Source of the DNA: a bacterium
Lineage (GTDB): Bacteria > Krumholzibacteriota > Krumholzibacteriia > LZORAL124-64-63
Assembly: GCA_018829565.1 (NCBI GenBank)
Contig: JAHJTW010000241.1
Location: 1-35,245 of the forward strand
Direction of reading: 5' to 3'
Length of the DNA: 35,245 bases
Made by a program: the position numbers and the translations under genes. Each line of letters begins with the position of its first letter. The first letter of the stretch is position 1. Positions 35,101 through 35,245 of this stretch are shown one piece after another. Below the pieces are notes generated by a model. That model made no database searches. It was not told the DNA's origin and worked only from the letters and a program-made list of their open reading frames with translations.

Positions 35101-35137
35101 GGGAGCCGCCGCCGGGTCACCCCGCACGGCGGCTCCC
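35101..35137 (-). terminator. Post-stop hairpin of the edge paralogue
   Basis: GGGAGCCGCCG and CGGCGGCTCCC form an 11-pair stem, eight bases after the stop. This is the repeat partner of the hairpin at 29936-29972. One of the two repeat differences removes the loop-closing pair; the other is in the loop. Confidence 0.55.
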
Positions 35138-35145
35138 CCACGCGG

Positions 35146-35245
35146 TTACTTCATCAGGGTCATCTTGCGGACCTGGCTGTACGGACCGGCATCCAGCCGG
35201 TAGAAGTACACGCCCGAGGCGACCTGCTGATCGGCGTCGTCCCGA
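35146..35245 (-). CDS. C-terminus of a paralogous secreted protein (partial)
   Basis: Only the last 32 residues and the stop are inside the window. They read RDDADQQVASGVYFYRLD... to ...RKMTLMK, identical to the end of the 1508-residue protein, and belong to the final strands of a FlgD-like/T9SS-type sorting domain. The rest of the protein lies beyond the window. Because the DNA is identical at silent sites too, the two genes share a recently duplicated or converted 3' end. Whether the upstream domains are also similar cannot be seen. Confidence 0.9.
   Translation of the reverse strand, partial: RDDADQQVASGVYFYRLDAGPYSQVRKMTLMK

Larger units (their letters stand above)
35100..35245. repeat. 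146-base direct repeat, copy 2 (cut by window end)
   Basis: 144 of 146 bases match 29935-30080. The match runs to the last base of the window, so it probably extends further. Confidence 0.97.

Overview
The window is about 35 kb of high-GC, gene-dense bacterial chromosome. Several secreted proteins end in a C-terminal domain of the PNPFNP...GxY type, a FlgD-like fold resembling Por/T9SS sorting domains. Cohesin-like and dockerin-like modules, parallel beta-helices and BNR/VPS10-type propellers also occur. This mix suggests a Gram-negative, largely uncultured lineage around the FCB superphylum, for example Krumholzibacteriota or Eisenbacteria. That placement is an inference from protein style; there is no rRNA or other phylogenetic marker strong enough to prove it.

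Layout. (1) 231-4923 is a signalling island: a receiver protein and an overlapping HDOD protein on +, a convergent receiver/HD-GYP protein whose catalytic residues are lost, and a soluble PAS histidine kinase divergent from it. (2) 5100-8405 is a large secreted BNR/Asp-box propeller protein with its own sigma70-like promoter and a strong intrinsic terminator. (3) 14113-8476 on the minus strand is a tight run: ketol-acid reductoisomerase (ilvC), a Yip1-family membrane protein, an HlyD-type adaptor and two MacB/FtsX-type permeases. No ABC ATPase is present. (4) 14142-18819 on + holds a promoter, a CAU-anticodon tRNA and the conserved block tilS-ftsH-folP. (5) 18761-35245 is mostly minus strand and is an envelope/secretion region. 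It holds a putative outer-membrane barrel, two cohesin-like secreted proteins, a 1385-residue toroid/beta-helix/dockerin protein, an asparagine-synthetase-like protein lacking the amidotransferase cysteine, a cysteine-rich secreted protein on +, another cohesin-like protein, a 1508-residue double beta-helix/dockerin protein, and at the edge the C-terminus of a near-identical paralogue.

How they may work together. Regions 1, 3 and 4 are ordinary regulation, export and housekeeping. Region 5 looks like a coherent surface system. Giant beta-helix proteins carry dockerin-like repeats, cohesin-like modules and a shared sorting domain, and sit among small cohesin-like secreted proteins. Two small secreted proteins without the sorting domain share a different short C-terminal motif (GS[I/L]KAxF). 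A 146-base repeat covering the end of the 1508-residue gene and the end of the edge gene (144 of 146 bases identical) points to recent duplication or gene conversion within a paralogous array that continues beyond the window.
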